This document shows, piece after piece, positions 9,407 to 18,473 of a stretch of 64,000 bases of DNA; the stretch's first letter is position 1, and each line of letters starts with the position of its first letter. The translations under genes were made by a program, and so were the position numbers. Location: assembly GCF_009834545.1 (NCBI RefSeq), contig NZ_CP019427.1:1713001-1777000 (forward strand), in the 5' to 3' direction. The notes beneath the pieces are model-generated. The model made no database searches. It had not been told where the DNA came from and was given only the letters and a program-made list of their open reading frames with translations. This DNA comes from Pseudomonas sp. S04 (lineage in GTDB: Bacteria > Pseudomonadota > Gammaproteobacteria > Pseudomonadales > Pseudomonadaceae).

Positions 9407-10607
9407 TTTCTGGCTTGCCGCAGGTCTGCTGCTCCTGGTTGCCCTGAGTTTTCTGTTGATCCCGGTTCTGCGTGGCCGTCGTGCCCAACGTGAAGAGGAT
9501 CGTACCGCGCTGAACGTGGCGCTTTATCAAGAGCGCGTGGCCGAGTTGCAGACGCAGCAGGCTGAAGGCGTGCTCGATGCTACACAAATGACCGCAGGGC
9601 GCGACGAAGCCGCTCGTGAGCTGCTGGCCGACACCGAAGGCGCCGACGCCGGCCGGGTATCCCGCCTGGGCAAGCCGTTGCCGCTGCTGGCGGCAATCCT
9701 GGTGCCGGTGCTGGGCCTGGGCCTGTACCTGCACTTTGGTGCCAGCGACAAGGTTGAGCTGACCCGCGAGTTCGCCCAGGCGCCGCAGTCGATGGAAGAA
9801 ATGACCTTGCGCCTGGAGCGTGCCGTAGCGGCACAACCGGATTCCGCCGAGGGCCTGTACTTCCTTGGCCGTACCTACATGGCCCAGGACCGTCCAGCCG
9901 ACGCGGCGAAGATCTTCGAGCGGACCGTGGCCCTGGCGGGTCGCCAGCCCGAACTGCTGGGTCAATGGGCCCAGGCCCAGTACTTTGCCGACAACAAGAA
10001 ATGGTCGGACAAGGTCCAGGCGCTGACCGACGAAGCACTCAAGGCCGATCCAAAGGAAGTCACCAGCCTGGGCCTGCTGGGTATCGCCGCCTTCGAAAGC
10101 GAGCGCTACCAGGACGCTATCGACTACTGGAACCGCCTGTTGGCCCAACTGCCGGCCGAGGACGCTTCCCGTGCCGCGCTGCAAGGCGGCATTCAGCGGG
10201 CCACGGAAAAACTCCAGGAAAGCGGCGTGACTGTCGCCAAGGCCCCAGCCGTCGCGGCCAAGCCGGTGGCCTTGCTCAAGGTTTCGGTCGACCTGTCGGC
10301 CGAGGTCAAGGCCAAGGTCCTGCCAGGTGACAGCGTGTTCATCTTCGCTCGCGCCGTTTCCGGCCCGCCGGCCCCGCTGGCAGCCAAGCGCTTGACGGTT
10401 GCCGACCTGCCGGTGACCGTGGAACTGGGCGACGCGGATGCAATGATGCCGCAGTTGAAACTGTCGAACTTCCCTGAAGTCCAACTGGTTGCACGGGTAT
10501 CCCGCGCCGGCCAACCGACTGCCGGCGAGTGGGTCGGGCGCAGCCAGCCAATGGCCAGCAGCACCACCGCGCCGCAATCGTTGACCATCGACAGCCCGGA
10601 CCAATAA
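9399..10607 (+). CDS. ccmI: Apocytochrome c chaperone CcmI (CycH)
   Basis: The 402-aa protein has two N-terminal membrane helices (about 1-22 and 95-117) around a cytoplasmic loop, then TPR-like helices (for example [21 protein letters not shown]) and a C-terminal beta-rich periplasmic domain. CcmI holds the C-terminal helix of apocytochromes for ligation. ATG at 9399 overlaps ccmH and gives [13 protein letters not shown], the usual N-terminus. It is the last gene of the ccm operon. Confidence 0.93.
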   Translation: MIDFWLAAGLLLLVALSFLLIPVLRGRRAQREEDRTALNVALYQERVAELQTQQAEGVLDATQMTAGRDEAARELLADTEGADAGRVSRLGKPLPLLAAILVPVLGLGLYLHFGASDKVELTREFAQAPQSMEEMTLRLERAVAAQPDSAEGLYFLGRTYMAQDRPADAAKIFERTVALAGRQPELLGQWAQAQYFADNKKWSDKVQALTDEALKADPKEVTSLGLLGIAAFESERYQDAIDYWNRLLAQLPAEDASRAALQGGIQRATEKLQESGVTVAKAPAVAAKPVALLKVSVDLSAEVKAKVLPGDSVFIFARAVSGPPAPLAAKRLTVADLPVTVELGDADAMMPQLKLSNFPEVQLVARVSRAGQPTAGEWVGRSQPMASSTTAPQSLTIDSPDQ

Positions 10608-10622
10608 TCAGGAAATGCCGCT

Positions 10623-11033
10623 ATGACCGTACTCGCTCGAATTACCCTGCTCAGCCTGGTTCTAGGGTTAAGCGCCTGTACGGTCCAGCAGCCCACTCCA
10701 GACACCAGCCCGTTGCCACCGATCCCGCCGTCGGGCCCGACCACCAAGCCCAAGCCCACGACGGCTCCCGGCAAGCCGGTGACGCCGAACAAGCCGGCCA
10801 AACCCTTGCCACGCACCTCCGCCAGTTTCGCTCCGCCACCAGGTGGCAACAGTCATTGGGATGCGAAACTGGGGGTCTACGTCCTCGACGACCAGAGCAA
10901 CGTCTTCTACCGCCAGCGCACCTATTACCGCTGGGATAACGGCTGGAGCCGCAGCATCAGCCCCCAAGGGCCGTGGGAAGACACCGATATCCATGGCGTG
11001 CCTTCGGGGTTGGGCAGGCAGTTCGGGCAGTAG
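10623..11033 (+). CDS. Small proline-rich lipoprotein
   Basis: This 136-aa exported protein has a lipobox LSAC (Cys19), then a proline/threonine/lysine-rich linker (about 25-70) and a compact C-terminal domain with YYRWDNGWSRSISPQGPW. This Tyr/Trp-rich domain recurs in unnamed Pseudomonas lipoproteins; I know of no function. It starts 15 bp after ccmI, so it may share the ccm transcript. A link to cytochrome assembly is only guilt by position. Confidence 0.75.
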   Translation: MTVLARITLLSLVLGLSACTVQQPTPDTSPLPPIPPSGPTTKPKPTTAPGKPVTPNKPAKPLPRTSASFAPPPGGNSHWDAKLGVYVLDDQSNVFYRQRTYYRWDNGWSRSISPQGPWEDTDIHGVPSGLGRQFGQ

Positions 11034-11141
11034 ATAAGACCCTTTCGGCTTGATTGGTGAGTTTCCGGATGTTGCGGTCACTGGAACCCTGCTGCCGGTT
11101 GATTTAGATTTCCCGGTCATTCCAGGGAGTCAGGAGTCTTC

Positions 11142-11540
11142 ATGCACAAGTCGGTGTTAAATCCCTCCAGTGTTTTCAACTCGCTGCAGTACGGATTCAG
11201 CCAGGCGGTTGAGGTTCGTGGCGGGCGTCGGTTGCTGTTGTCCGGCCAGGTCGGTGTCGACGAGCATGAGCGTACGGTAGCGCCTGGCTTGCGCGAGCAG
11301 ACTGACAAGGCGTTCGATAACATCGAGGCGATATTGCGCGAGGCGGGCGGGGACCTGTCCCATGTGGTGGTGATGCGGATTTACATCGCCGAGACCGCGC
11401 GCGATGAACAAGAGCAGATCACCCAGGTGTTGCTGGAGCGCTTCCCAACCAATCCGCCAGCGTCTTCCTGGGTGATTGTCAGTGGGCTTTCGTTGCCGCA
11501 GTGGCTGATCGAAGTGGAAGTGGAAGCGATGTTGCCCTAG
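11142..11540 (+). CDS. Rid-family (YjgF/YER057c/UK114) protein lacking the catalytic arginine
   Basis: The 132-aa protein has the single-domain Rid fold pattern: a GRRLLLSGQVGVDE strand near residue 27, a DKAFDNIEAILREAGGDLSHVV segment, and a C-terminal LIEVEVEAML strand. In RidA, the arginine of PARS binds the 2-aminoacrylate carboxylate; here the matching positions read PASS, so imine deaminase activity is not expected. It probably belongs to one of the Rid subfamilies of unknown function. A strong terminator follows. Confidence 0.85.
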   Translation: MHKSVLNPSSVFNSLQYGFSQAVEVRGGRRLLLSGQVGVDEHERTVAPGLREQTDKAFDNIEAILREAGGDLSHVVVMRIYIAETARDEQEQITQVLLERFPTNPPASSWVIVSGLSLPQWLIEVEVEAMLP

Positions 11541-11553
11541 GACGGGCAGCGAC

Positions 11554-11586
11554 AAAAAAAGGCGACCCGCAGGTCGCCTTTTTTCG
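11554..11586. terminator. Bidirectional terminator between Rid gene and sbp
   Basis: Stem GGCGACC/GGTCGCC with loop CGCA, an A tract on the left and a T tract on the right, between two convergent genes. Confidence 0.9.
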
Positions 11587-11598
11587 TTTCAGTGCAGC

Positions 11599-12597
11599 TT
11601 ATTGGCCGCTGTAGATCTTGTCGAAAATCCCACCGTCGTTGAAGTGGGTCTTCTGCACGGTACGCCAGTCACCGAAGGTTTTTTCTACCGACAGGAAGTC
11701 GACTTTCGGGAAACGGTCGGTGTACTTGGCCAGCACCGCCGGGTCACGTGGGCGCAGGTAGTTGGCGGCCGCAATTTCCTGACCTTCTGGGGACCACAGG
11801 TACTTCAGGTATTCCTCGGCAGCGGCACGGCTGCCTTTCCTGTCGACGACTTTGTCGACCACGCTGACCGGTGGCTCGGCTTCGGCGGAGACGCTTGGGT
11901 AGATCACTTCGAACTGGTCGCGACCGAATTCGCGGGCAATCATTTCCGCTTCGTTCTCGAAGGTCACCAGCACGTCGCCGATCTGGTTGGTCATGAAGGT
12001 GGTAGTGGCCGCACGGCCGCCGGTGTCGAGGACCGGGGCTTGTTTGAACAGTTTGCCGACGAAGTCCTTGGCCTTGTTCTCATCGCCGCCGTTTTTCAGC
12101 ACGTAGCCCCAGGCAGACAGGTAGGTGTAGCGGCCGTTACCCGAGGTTTTCGGGTTGGGCACAATCACCTGCACGCCGTCCTTGAGCAGGTCGGGCCAGT
12201 CTTTCAGGGCCTTGGGGTTGCCCTTGCGGACGATGAATACGGTGGCCGAGGTAAACGGTGCGCTGTTGTTCGGCAGGCGGGTAACCCAGTTTTCCGGGAC
12301 CAGTTTGCCGTTGTCGGCCAGGGCATTGATATCGGTGGCCATGTTCATGGTAATGACGTCAGCCGGCAGGCCGTCGATCACCGAACGTGCCTGTTTGCTG
12401 GAGCCGCCGAAAGACATCTGCAGGGTGATGGTTTCGTTGTGCTCGGCTTGCCAGTGTTTCTGGAAGGCAGTGTTGTAGTCCTTGTAGAAATCGCGCATCA
12501 CGTCGTAGGAAACGTTAAGCAAGGTTGGTGCGGCTTGAGCCACGCTAGCGAGGGTCAGGCCAGCGGCCAGGAGTGAGGCGCCAAAGATCTTTTTCAC
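11599..12597 (-). CDS. sbp: Periplasmic sulfate-binding protein
   Basis: The 332-aa protein has a signal peptide cleaved near AQA-APTLL and the sulfate/thiosulfate binding-protein pattern: LLNVSYDVMRDFYKDYN at the mature N-terminus, SFGGSSKQARSVIDGL, and NPKTSGNGRYTYLSAWGY. It captures sulfate for the CysTWA importer. No cysTWA genes are beside it, so it is either an orphan or a second binding protein. Its position resembles the cysP locus near the ccm operon in P. aeruginosa (from memory). Confidence 0.92.
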   Translation of the reverse strand: MKKIFGASLLAAGLTLASVAQAAPTLLNVSYDVMRDFYKDYNTAFQKHWQAEHNETITLQMSFGGSSKQARSVIDGLPADVITMNMATDINALADNGKLVPENWVTRLPNNSAPFTSATVFIVRKGNPKALKDWPDLLKDGVQVIVPNPKTSGNGRYTYLSAWGYVLKNGGDENKAKDFVGKLFKQAPVLDTGGRAATTTFMTNQIGDVLVTFENEAEMIAREFGRDQFEVIYPSVSAEAEPPVSVVDKVVDRKGSRAAAEEYLKYLWSPEGQEIAAANYLRPRDPAVLAKYTDRFPKVDFLSVEKTFGDWRTVQKTHFNDGGIFDKIYSGQ

Positions 12598-12689
12598 TGC
12601 ACATTCCTTTTGTTCGAGAGAGTGAAGGCATTTTGCCGTCGACTATAGCCGGGGCTCTATAGCTCTTTAAAGATTAAAAAGTACTTTGC

Positions 12690-13514
12690 TTATTCGATTT
12701 TCTTAAATAGCGCATTACCGCAACGTGAGCAGAACGCTGCGCCGTGCTCATGGCTGTTTTTCTTGCACACCGGGCAGTCGTGTTGCAGTTGCTCGCCGCG
12801 CATGGCGTTGGCCAGTTCTGCGGTAAAGATGCCCGTCGGCACGGCAATGATCGAGTAACCGGTGATCATCACCAGCGAGGAGATCACCTGGCCCAGGGGC
12901 GTCTTGGGCACGATATCGCCGAAGCCCACGGTGGTCAGGGTGACGATCGCCCAGTAGATGCCCTTGGGGATGCTGGTGAAGCCGTTCTGCGGGCCTTCAA
13001 TCACGTACATGAGGGTGCCGAACACCGTCACCAGGGTGCACACGCTGACCAGGAACACCACGATCTTCTGCTTGCTGCCGCGCAGCGCCGCCATCAGGTA
13101 GTTGGCTTGCTTGAGGTAGGGGCTGAGCTTGAGTACGCGGAAGATCCGCAGCATACGGATGATGCGGATAATCAGCAGGTACTGGGCGTCGCTGTAGTAC
13201 AGGGCGAGTATCCCCGGCACGATCGCCAGCAGGTCGACCAGTCCATAGAAGCTGAACGCATAGCGCAACGGCTTGGGCGAGCAGTACAGGCGCAAGCCGT
13301 ACTCGATGGCGAAGATCAAGGTGAAGCCCCACTCGATGTAGGCCAGCACGTTGGCATAGTCGCGGTGGATGCTGTCGATGCTGTCGAGCATCACGATCAC
13401 CAGGCTGGCGAGGATGATCAACAGCAGGATGCCGTCGAAGCGCCGTCCGGCCTGGGTGTCGCTCTGGAACACGATGACGTGAAGTTCTTCGCGCCAGTTT
13501 CTGCTGCTGTCCAT
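12690..13514 (-). CDS. Voltage-gated-type potassium channel with C-terminal zinc ribbon
   Basis: This 274-aa protein has six membrane segments. S4 carries regularly spaced arginines (RIIRMLRIFRVLK), and the pore loop contains the K+ selectivity filter TTVGFGD. After S6 a short tail holds CPVCKKN...CSRCGNAL, a four-cysteine zinc-ribbon-like module. The family forms tetramers in the inner membrane. The ribbon may assist assembly or sense redox or metal state; that is inference. It lies 21 bp from the urea transporter gene on the same strand. Confidence 0.88.
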   Translation of the reverse strand: MDSSRNWREELHVIVFQSDTQAGRRFDGILLLIILASLVIVMLDSIDSIHRDYANVLAYIEWGFTLIFAIEYGLRLYCSPKPLRYAFSFYGLVDLLAIVPGILALYYSDAQYLLIIRIIRMLRIFRVLKLSPYLKQANYLMAALRGSKQKIVVFLVSVCTLVTVFGTLMYVIEGPQNGFTSIPKGIYWAIVTLTTVGFGDIVPKTPLGQVISSLVMITGYSIIAVPTGIFTAELANAMRGEQLQHDCPVCKKNSHEHGAAFCSRCGNALFKKIE

Positions 13515-13535
13515 GGAAAACGCCTGAATCGATGA

Positions 13536-14450
13536 TCAGCGCAGCCTAGGTTGATTCTCCTCCAGAGTGCAAGGCGTATGGGCGACAGCGGTCTTCGCAA
13601 ACATTTGCACGGCGCTGCGCAGCAGCCAGCAGGCAACAATGAACGGCGCGGTCAACGTGGGCAGGCCGATGGCGGCAAACAGCGGTGTCAGCAACAAGGC
13701 CAAGGTTATGCCGAGCAGCGGCAACCACGGTTGCTGGCGTTGCGAACTGAGGGCGAGGGCGGCGAGCACGGCGTTGTAGCCACCGAGGCCGAGCAATGCG
13801 CTGTAGAAGTCGTGATGCAGCATGCTCCAGCCCATGCCCGCGACAGAGGCCAGCAATGCCCAGCAGAAGGCGCGGCGGTCGGCGATCAGCAATCCGCCGG
13901 CAATCAGCGCACCGGCCAGCGGATGCCCGAGGAACATCACCTGGCCGATTCCTTTGAAGGGGGCTGCGAGCATGTTCAGCGAGTTGACTTCGATCAAGTG
14001 CGCGGTTGTCGGGGGCGTGGCGAAACACAGCAGCAGCCAGCTCAGTACGACGAAGGGGGTGGTGTAGGCCGGCAGGTATTGGCTGACCCGCACCCGTTTG
14101 AGCCACTGTTGCGTGATCATTGCGCTCAGGCCGCCGGCGGCCAGGATCAGTGGTGGCAGCAGCGCCGACCAGGGGAAATACAGGCTCAGCAGCAAGCCGA
14201 GCAAGACCCCGTTGTAACTGAAAAGCCCGGCCTGGCGATCGGCCTTGGCATAGTTGCGGCGTTGCGCGGTGAGCAGTCCCGCGACCCCGCCCAGTAGCGC
14301 GCCGCCCAGCAAGGCCGGTGCGGTAAACAGGATGGCGCAGAGGCACAGCAGGCCGCACAGCGGATTGCGCTGGAGGAAGATCTGGCTGAAGCCGTTGAGC
14401 AGCGCAGTCGCCCAGTCGGGGCAGTGGCTGTTGAAGTGGTTGGCAGGCAT
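13536..14450 (-). CDS. Urea transporter (UT family)
   Basis: The 304-aa, strongly hydrophobic protein has the UT repeat pattern: the N-terminal LNGFSQIFLQRNPLCGLL, a SYNGVLLGLLL segment typical of the first half, and GGYNAVLAALAL as the counterpart in the second half. UT proteins let urea pass down its gradient. No urease genes are in the window. It lies just upstream of the K+ channel gene on the same strand, so co-transcription is likely. Confidence 0.85.
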   Translation of the reverse strand: MPANHFNSHCPDWATALLNGFSQIFLQRNPLCGLLCLCAILFTAPALLGGALLGGVAGLLTAQRRNYAKADRQAGLFSYNGVLLGLLLSLYFPWSALLPPLILAAGGLSAMITQQWLKRVRVSQYLPAYTTPFVVLSWLLLCFATPPTTAHLIEVNSLNMLAAPFKGIGQVMFLGHPLAGALIAGGLLIADRRAFCWALLASVAGMGWSMLHHDFYSALLGLGGYNAVLAALALSSQRQQPWLPLLGITLALLLTPLFAAIGLPTLTAPFIVACWLLRSAVQMFAKTAVAHTPCTLEENQPRLR

Positions 14451-14501
14451 GGCAGTTCTGCAAGGTCAAAGGGAGCGAATTGGTCGAGCGTGACCCCGGC
14501 T

Positions 14502-14596
14502 GATCGCCAGCAGGCTGGCTCCCACACTGAATCTTGGTTCAGTCTTGATTCTGAGATCGACCCAAAACCAATGTGGGAGCCAGCCTGCTGGCGATG
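14502..14596. repeat. Inverted REP pair
   Basis: Two copies of a REP variant (core GCCAGCAGGCTGGC) face each other at 14502-14526 and 14572-14596, in the gap between pyk and the urea transporter. The core differs from that of the array at the left end. Confidence 0.85.
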
Positions 14597-14613
14597 GGGC
14601 CGGTATGGGCGCT

Positions 14614-16029
14614 CTAGATCAATGTCTCGATACGCAACGAGTTAGTCGATCCCGGCTGGCCGAAAGGCACACCGGCGGTGATCAACAAGGTATCGCCGCG
14701 CTGGGCCATGCCTTGGGCCTGGGCGATTTCCAGCGCGGTGGAGCAGACCTCGTCGACTTGGCGCAAGCGGTCGTTGACCACCGAGTGCACGCCCCAGGCC
14801 ACGCTCAGGCGCCGTGCAGTCGACAGGTTCGGGGTCAGGTTGAGGATCGGCACAGCCGGCCGCTCCCGCGCCGCGCGCAAGCTCGAGCTGCCCGACTCGC
14901 TGTAGTTCACCAGGACCGCCACCGGCAGGATGTTGCTGATGCGGCGGATGGCGCAGCTGATGGCGTCCGAGGTGGTGGCTTCGGCTTTCGGTCGGCTGAC
15001 GTCGAGTTGCGCCTGATAGTCCGGGCCGCTTTCGACCTGACGGATGATCTTGCTCATCATCTGCACGGCTTCGAGCGGGTATTCACCGGAGGCGGTTTCC
15101 GCCGACAGCATTACCGCGTCGGTGCCTTCGGCCACGGCGGTCGCGACATCGGTGACTTCGGCGCGGGTCGGTGCCGGGGAGAAGCGCATGGACTCGAGCA
15201 TCTGGGTCGCCACCACCACCGGCTTGCCCAACTGGCGGCAGGTGCTGATGATGTCTTTCTGGATCTGCGGCACGCTTTCGGCCGGCACTTCCACTCCCAG
15301 GTCGCCGCGGGCGACCATGATCGCGTCACTCAGCTCGGCGATTTCGCGCAGTTGCTCGACTGCCGAAGGCTTCTCGATTTTCGCCATCAGGAACGCCTTG
15401 TCGCCGATCAGGGCGCGGGCCTCGCGGATGTCCTCGGGACGCTGGACAAAGGACAGGGCCACCCAGTCCACCCCCAGTTCCAGGCCGAAGCTCAGGTCAC
15501 GACGGTCCTTGGCGGTCAGCGGGCTGAGGTCGAGCACCGCTTGCGGCACGTTGACGCCTTTGCGATCCGACAGCTCGCCGCCGTTGAGCACCGTGGTGTC
15601 GATGGCGTCGGCGTATTTACTGACCACCCGCAGGCGCAGTTTGCCGTCGTCCAGCAGCAGGTCCATGCCCGGCTCCAGCGCCGCGATGATTTCCGGGTGG
15701 GGCAGGTTGACCCGGCGGGCATCGCCCGGCGTCGGATCGAGATCCAGGCGCAGGGCCTGGCCACGCACCAGTTGCACTTTGCCTTCGGCGAACTTGCCGA
15801 CCCGCAGCTTCGGACCTTGCAGGTCCATCAGGATCCCCAGTGGGTAATTGAGCTGGCGCTCGACTTCGCGGATCCACTGGTAGCGCTGGGCGTGGTCGGC
15901 ATGATCGCCATGGCTGAAGTTCAGGCGAAAGATGTTGACCCCAGCCAGTACCAGTTCGCGGATGTCTTCGATGCCGTCGGTGGCAGGCCCCAGGGTGGCG
16001 AGGATTTTGACCTTTTTGTCAGGCGTCAT
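14614..16029 (-). CDS. pyk: Pyruvate kinase
   Basis: The 471-aa enzyme makes pyruvate and ATP from phosphoenolpyruvate. It starts KVKILATLGPAT, has NFSHGDH near residue 37 and the active-site segment DAIMVARGDLGVE near 235, then the C-terminal regulatory domain. It is the last gene of the glyoxylate carboligase cluster and overlaps ttuD by 11 bp, which suits the conversion of glycerate to pyruvate. Pseudomonads carry two pyruvate kinases; this position corresponds to the one called pykF in PAO1 (from memory). Confidence 0.95.
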   Translation of the reverse strand: MTPDKKVKILATLGPATDGIEDIRELVLAGVNIFRLNFSHGDHADHAQRYQWIREVERQLNYPLGILMDLQGPKLRVGKFAEGKVQLVRGQALRLDLDPTPGDARRVNLPHPEIIAALEPGMDLLLDDGKLRLRVVSKYADAIDTTVLNGGELSDRKGVNVPQAVLDLSPLTAKDRRDLSFGLELGVDWVALSFVQRPEDIREARALIGDKAFLMAKIEKPSAVEQLREIAELSDAIMVARGDLGVEVPAESVPQIQKDIISTCRQLGKPVVVATQMLESMRFSPAPTRAEVTDVATAVAEGTDAVMLSAETASGEYPLEAVQMMSKIIRQVESGPDYQAQLDVSRPKAEATTSDAISCAIRRISNILPVAVLVNYSESGSSSLRAARERPAVPILNLTPNLSTARRLSVAWGVHSVVNDRLRQVDEVCSTALEIAQAQGMAQRGDTLLITAGVPFGQPGSTNSLRIETLI

Positions 16030-17299
16030 GTTTTGGGTTCTCGAGGATCAGGATGGCGCGGAAGTCATTGACGTTGGTGCGCGTCGGCTCGGTGACGATC
16101 AGGGCGTCGAGCGCGGCGAAGTAACCGTAGCCATTGTTGTTGTCCAGCTCGGCGCTGGCGCTCAGACCCAGGGCGGCGGCGCGGGCGTAGCTGTCCGGGG
16201 TCATCAGGGCGCCGGCGTTGTCTTCGGAGCCGTCGATGCCGTCGGTATCACCGGCCAGTGCGTAGACGCCTGGCAGGCCCCTGAGGCTGTCAGTCAAGCT
16301 CAGCAGGAATTCGGCGTTACGCCCGCCGCGGCCATTGCCGCGCACGGTCACGGTGGTCTCGCCACCGGACAGGATCACGCACGGCGCGGCAAGCGGCTGG
16401 CCGTGCAGCACCACTTGGCGGGCAATGCCGGCGTGGACCTTTGCCACCTCGCGGGACTCGCCTTCCAGGTCCCCGAGGATCAGTGGGCTGAAACCGGCCT
16501 GGCGGGCTTTCACTGCCGCGGCTTCAAGGGATTGCTGGGGGCGGGCGATCAGTTGGAAATGGCTGCGGGCCAGGCTCGGATCACCGGGTTTTACCGTTTC
16601 CGATTCGGGGCTTTGCAACCAGGTGCGCACCGAAGCCGGAACCTCGATGGCGTAACGCTTGAGAATGTCCAGGGCCTGGCCGGAGGTGCTCGGGTCGGCC
16701 ACGGTCGGGCCGGAGGCGATCACGGTGGCGAGGTCGCCCGGGACATCGGAAATGGCATAGGTGTACACCGTGGCCGGCCAGCAGGCTTTGCCCAGGCGGC
16801 CACCTTTGATGGCGGAGAGGTGCTTGCGCACGCAGTTCATCTCGCCAATGGTCGCGCCGCACTTGAGCAGGGCCTTGTTGATGGCCTGCTTGTCGGCGAG
16901 GGTGATGCCGGCTGCGGGCAATGCCAGCAAGGCCGAGCCGCCGCCGGAGAGCAGGAAGATCACCCGGTCGTCTTCATTCAGGTTGCTGACCAGTTCGAGT
17001 ACACGCTTGGCCACGGCCAGGCCGGCGGCATCGGGCACCGGGTGGGCGGCTTCGACCACTTCGATTTTTTCGCAGGGCGCGCCGTGACCGTAGCGGGTGA
17101 CGACCAGCCCGGACACTTCACCCTGCCAGCAGCGCTCGACCACCTGGGCCATGGCGGCCGCGGCTTTGCCGGCACCGATGACGATGACTCGACCGCTGCG
17201 GTCTTTGGGTAGATGAGCTTCGAGGACCTGTTGCGGATGGGCCGCGTCGATGGCGGTGGCGAACAGGTCGCGCAGGAATTGTTGCGGATCGACCGACAT
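16019..17299 (-). CDS. ttuD: Hydroxypyruvate reductase / glycerate 2-kinase family protein TtuD
   Basis: The 426-aa protein belongs to the MOFRL/glycerate kinase-2 family: VIVIGAGKAAAAMAQ near residue 40, FLLSGGGSALLALP near 125, and the C-terminal GNGRGGRNAEFLLSL and DTDGIDGSEDNAGA segments. Members are annotated hydroxypyruvate reductase, but biochemically characterised relatives phosphorylate glycerate at C2. Glycerate kinase fits this operon best: GlxR makes glycerate, and 2-phosphoglycerate feeds enolase and pyruvate kinase. Confidence 0.9.
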   Translation of the reverse strand: MSVDPQQFLRDLFATAIDAAHPQQVLEAHLPKDRSGRVIVIGAGKAAAAMAQVVERCWQGEVSGLVVTRYGHGAPCEKIEVVEAAHPVPDAAGLAVAKRVLELVSNLNEDDRVIFLLSGGGSALLALPAAGITLADKQAINKALLKCGATIGEMNCVRKHLSAIKGGRLGKACWPATVYTYAISDVPGDLATVIASGPTVADPSTSGQALDILKRYAIEVPASVRTWLQSPESETVKPGDPSLARSHFQLIARPQQSLEAAAVKARQAGFSPLILGDLEGESREVAKVHAGIARQVVLHGQPLAAPCVILSGGETTVTVRGNGRGGRNAEFLLSLTDSLRGLPGVYALAGDTDGIDGSEDNAGALMTPDSYARAAALGLSASAELDNNNGYGYFAALDALIVTEPTRTNVNDFRAILILENPKHDA

Positions 17300-17361
17300 G
17301 GCGGGCTCCCGGAATTCTTGTTATTGGGATGGAACGAACACGTGTGGGCAGCTCGGGCCCT

Positions 17362-17450
17362 GGTGGGAGCTGGCTTGCCTGCGATTCAGGCGACGCGGTT
17401 TATCAGGTAAATCGCGGCGATTCCATCGCGGGCAAGCCCGCTCCCACAGG
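17362..17450. repeat. Inverted REP pair between glxR and ttuD
   Basis: A REP variant at 17362-17385 (GGGAGCTGGCTTGCCTGCG) faces a canonical REP at 17424-17450 (CGGGCAAGCCCGCTCCCAC). Confidence 0.85.
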
Positions 17451-17472
17451 GAGAGCGGGTGGCACCAAAGGC

Positions 17473-18363
17473 TTATTTATCGCGAATCGAGAAATTCGCC
17501 ATGTGCTCCAGGCCCTTGATCAGCGCCGAGTGGTCCCAGTTGCTGCCACCGATGGCCGCGCAGGTGCTGAACACTTGCTGGGTATTGGCGGTGTTGGGCA
17601 GGTTGATGTTCAGTTCCTTGGCGCCTTGCAGGGCCAGGTTCAGGTCCTTCTGGTGCAGGCTGATGCGGAAGCCTGGATCGAAGGTGCCCTTGATCATGCG
17701 ATCGCCGTGGACCTCAAGGATCTTCGAGGAGGCAAAGCCACCCATCAGTGCTTCGCGAACCTTGGCTGGGTCGGCGCCGTTCTTCGAGGCGAACAGCAGG
17801 GCCTCGGCCACGGCCTGGATATTCAGCGCAACGATGATCTGGTTCGCTACCTTGGCGGTTTGACCGTCGCCATTGCCGCCGACCAGGGTGATGTTCTTGC
17901 CCATGGCCTGGAACAGCGCGAGGGCGCGTTCAAAGGCATCGGCATCGCCACCGACCATGATGCTCAGGGTCGCAGCCTTGGCACCCACTTCACCGCCGGA
18001 CACCGGGGCGTCGAGGTACTGCGCGCCTTTTCCATTGATCCGTGCAGCGAAGGCTTTGGTTGCGGTTGGCGAGATCGAGCTCATGTCGATCACTACTTTG
18101 CCTTTGCCAACACCGGCTGCAATGCCATCAGCACGAAACAGCACGTCCTCGACCTGAGGGGTATCGGGGACCATGACGATGATGAATTCAGCTTCCTGGG
18201 CGACTTCTTTCGGGTTCGCCAGGGCGACGGCGCCAGCAGCGATCAGATCGGCAGGGGCGGCGTCGTGGTGTTGCGAAAGGAACAGGCTGTGCCCGGCTTT
18301 CTGCAGGTTTGCCGCCATTGGGTGGCCCATGATGCCGGTGCCGATAAATCCGATTTTAGCCAT
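17473..18363 (-). CDS. glxR: Tartronate semialdehyde reductase GlxR
   Basis: The 296-aa protein is a beta-hydroxyacid dehydrogenase. It has the dinucleotide site GFIGTGIMGHPMAANL at residues 5-20, substrate motif DAPVSGGEVGA near 118, and the catalytic lysine segment GGNGDGQTAKVANQ near 162. It reduces tartronate semialdehyde (2-hydroxy-3-oxopropanoate) to D-glycerate, the step after Gcl and Hyi. REP elements occupy the gaps on both sides. Confidence 0.95.
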   Translation of the reverse strand: MAKIGFIGTGIMGHPMAANLQKAGHSLFLSQHHDAAPADLIAAGAVALANPKEVAQEAEFIIVMVPDTPQVEDVLFRADGIAAGVGKGKVVIDMSSISPTATKAFAARINGKGAQYLDAPVSGGEVGAKAATLSIMVGGDADAFERALALFQAMGKNITLVGGNGDGQTAKVANQIIVALNIQAVAEALLFASKNGADPAKVREALMGGFASSKILEVHGDRMIKGTFDPGFRISLHQKDLNLALQGAKELNINLPNTANTQQVFSTCAAIGGSNWDHSALIKGLEHMANFSIRDK

Positions 18364-18420
18364 GAGAAAATCCTCTTGTTTTTATTGCTGCTGCAAACAA
18401 ATGGGCAACTGCTGCTCTAG

Positions 18421-18460
18421 GTAGGAGCGAGCTTGCTCGCGATAGCGGCCTCGCTCCTAC
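18421..18460. repeat. REP-like hairpin between hyi and glxR
   Basis: GTAGGAGCGAGCTTGCTCGC is followed by GATAGCGG and the inverted end CCTCGCTCCTAC, forming a single compact hairpin of the GCGAGCTTGCTCGC REP class. Confidence 0.8.
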
Positions 18461-18473
18461 ATGGGGAGCAGCG

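Noticed and set aside
3653..10607. Possibility that the ccm genes are a transferred block
   Set aside because: Codon use matches the neighbours, gene order is the usual one for the genus, and no mobile-element ends flank it.
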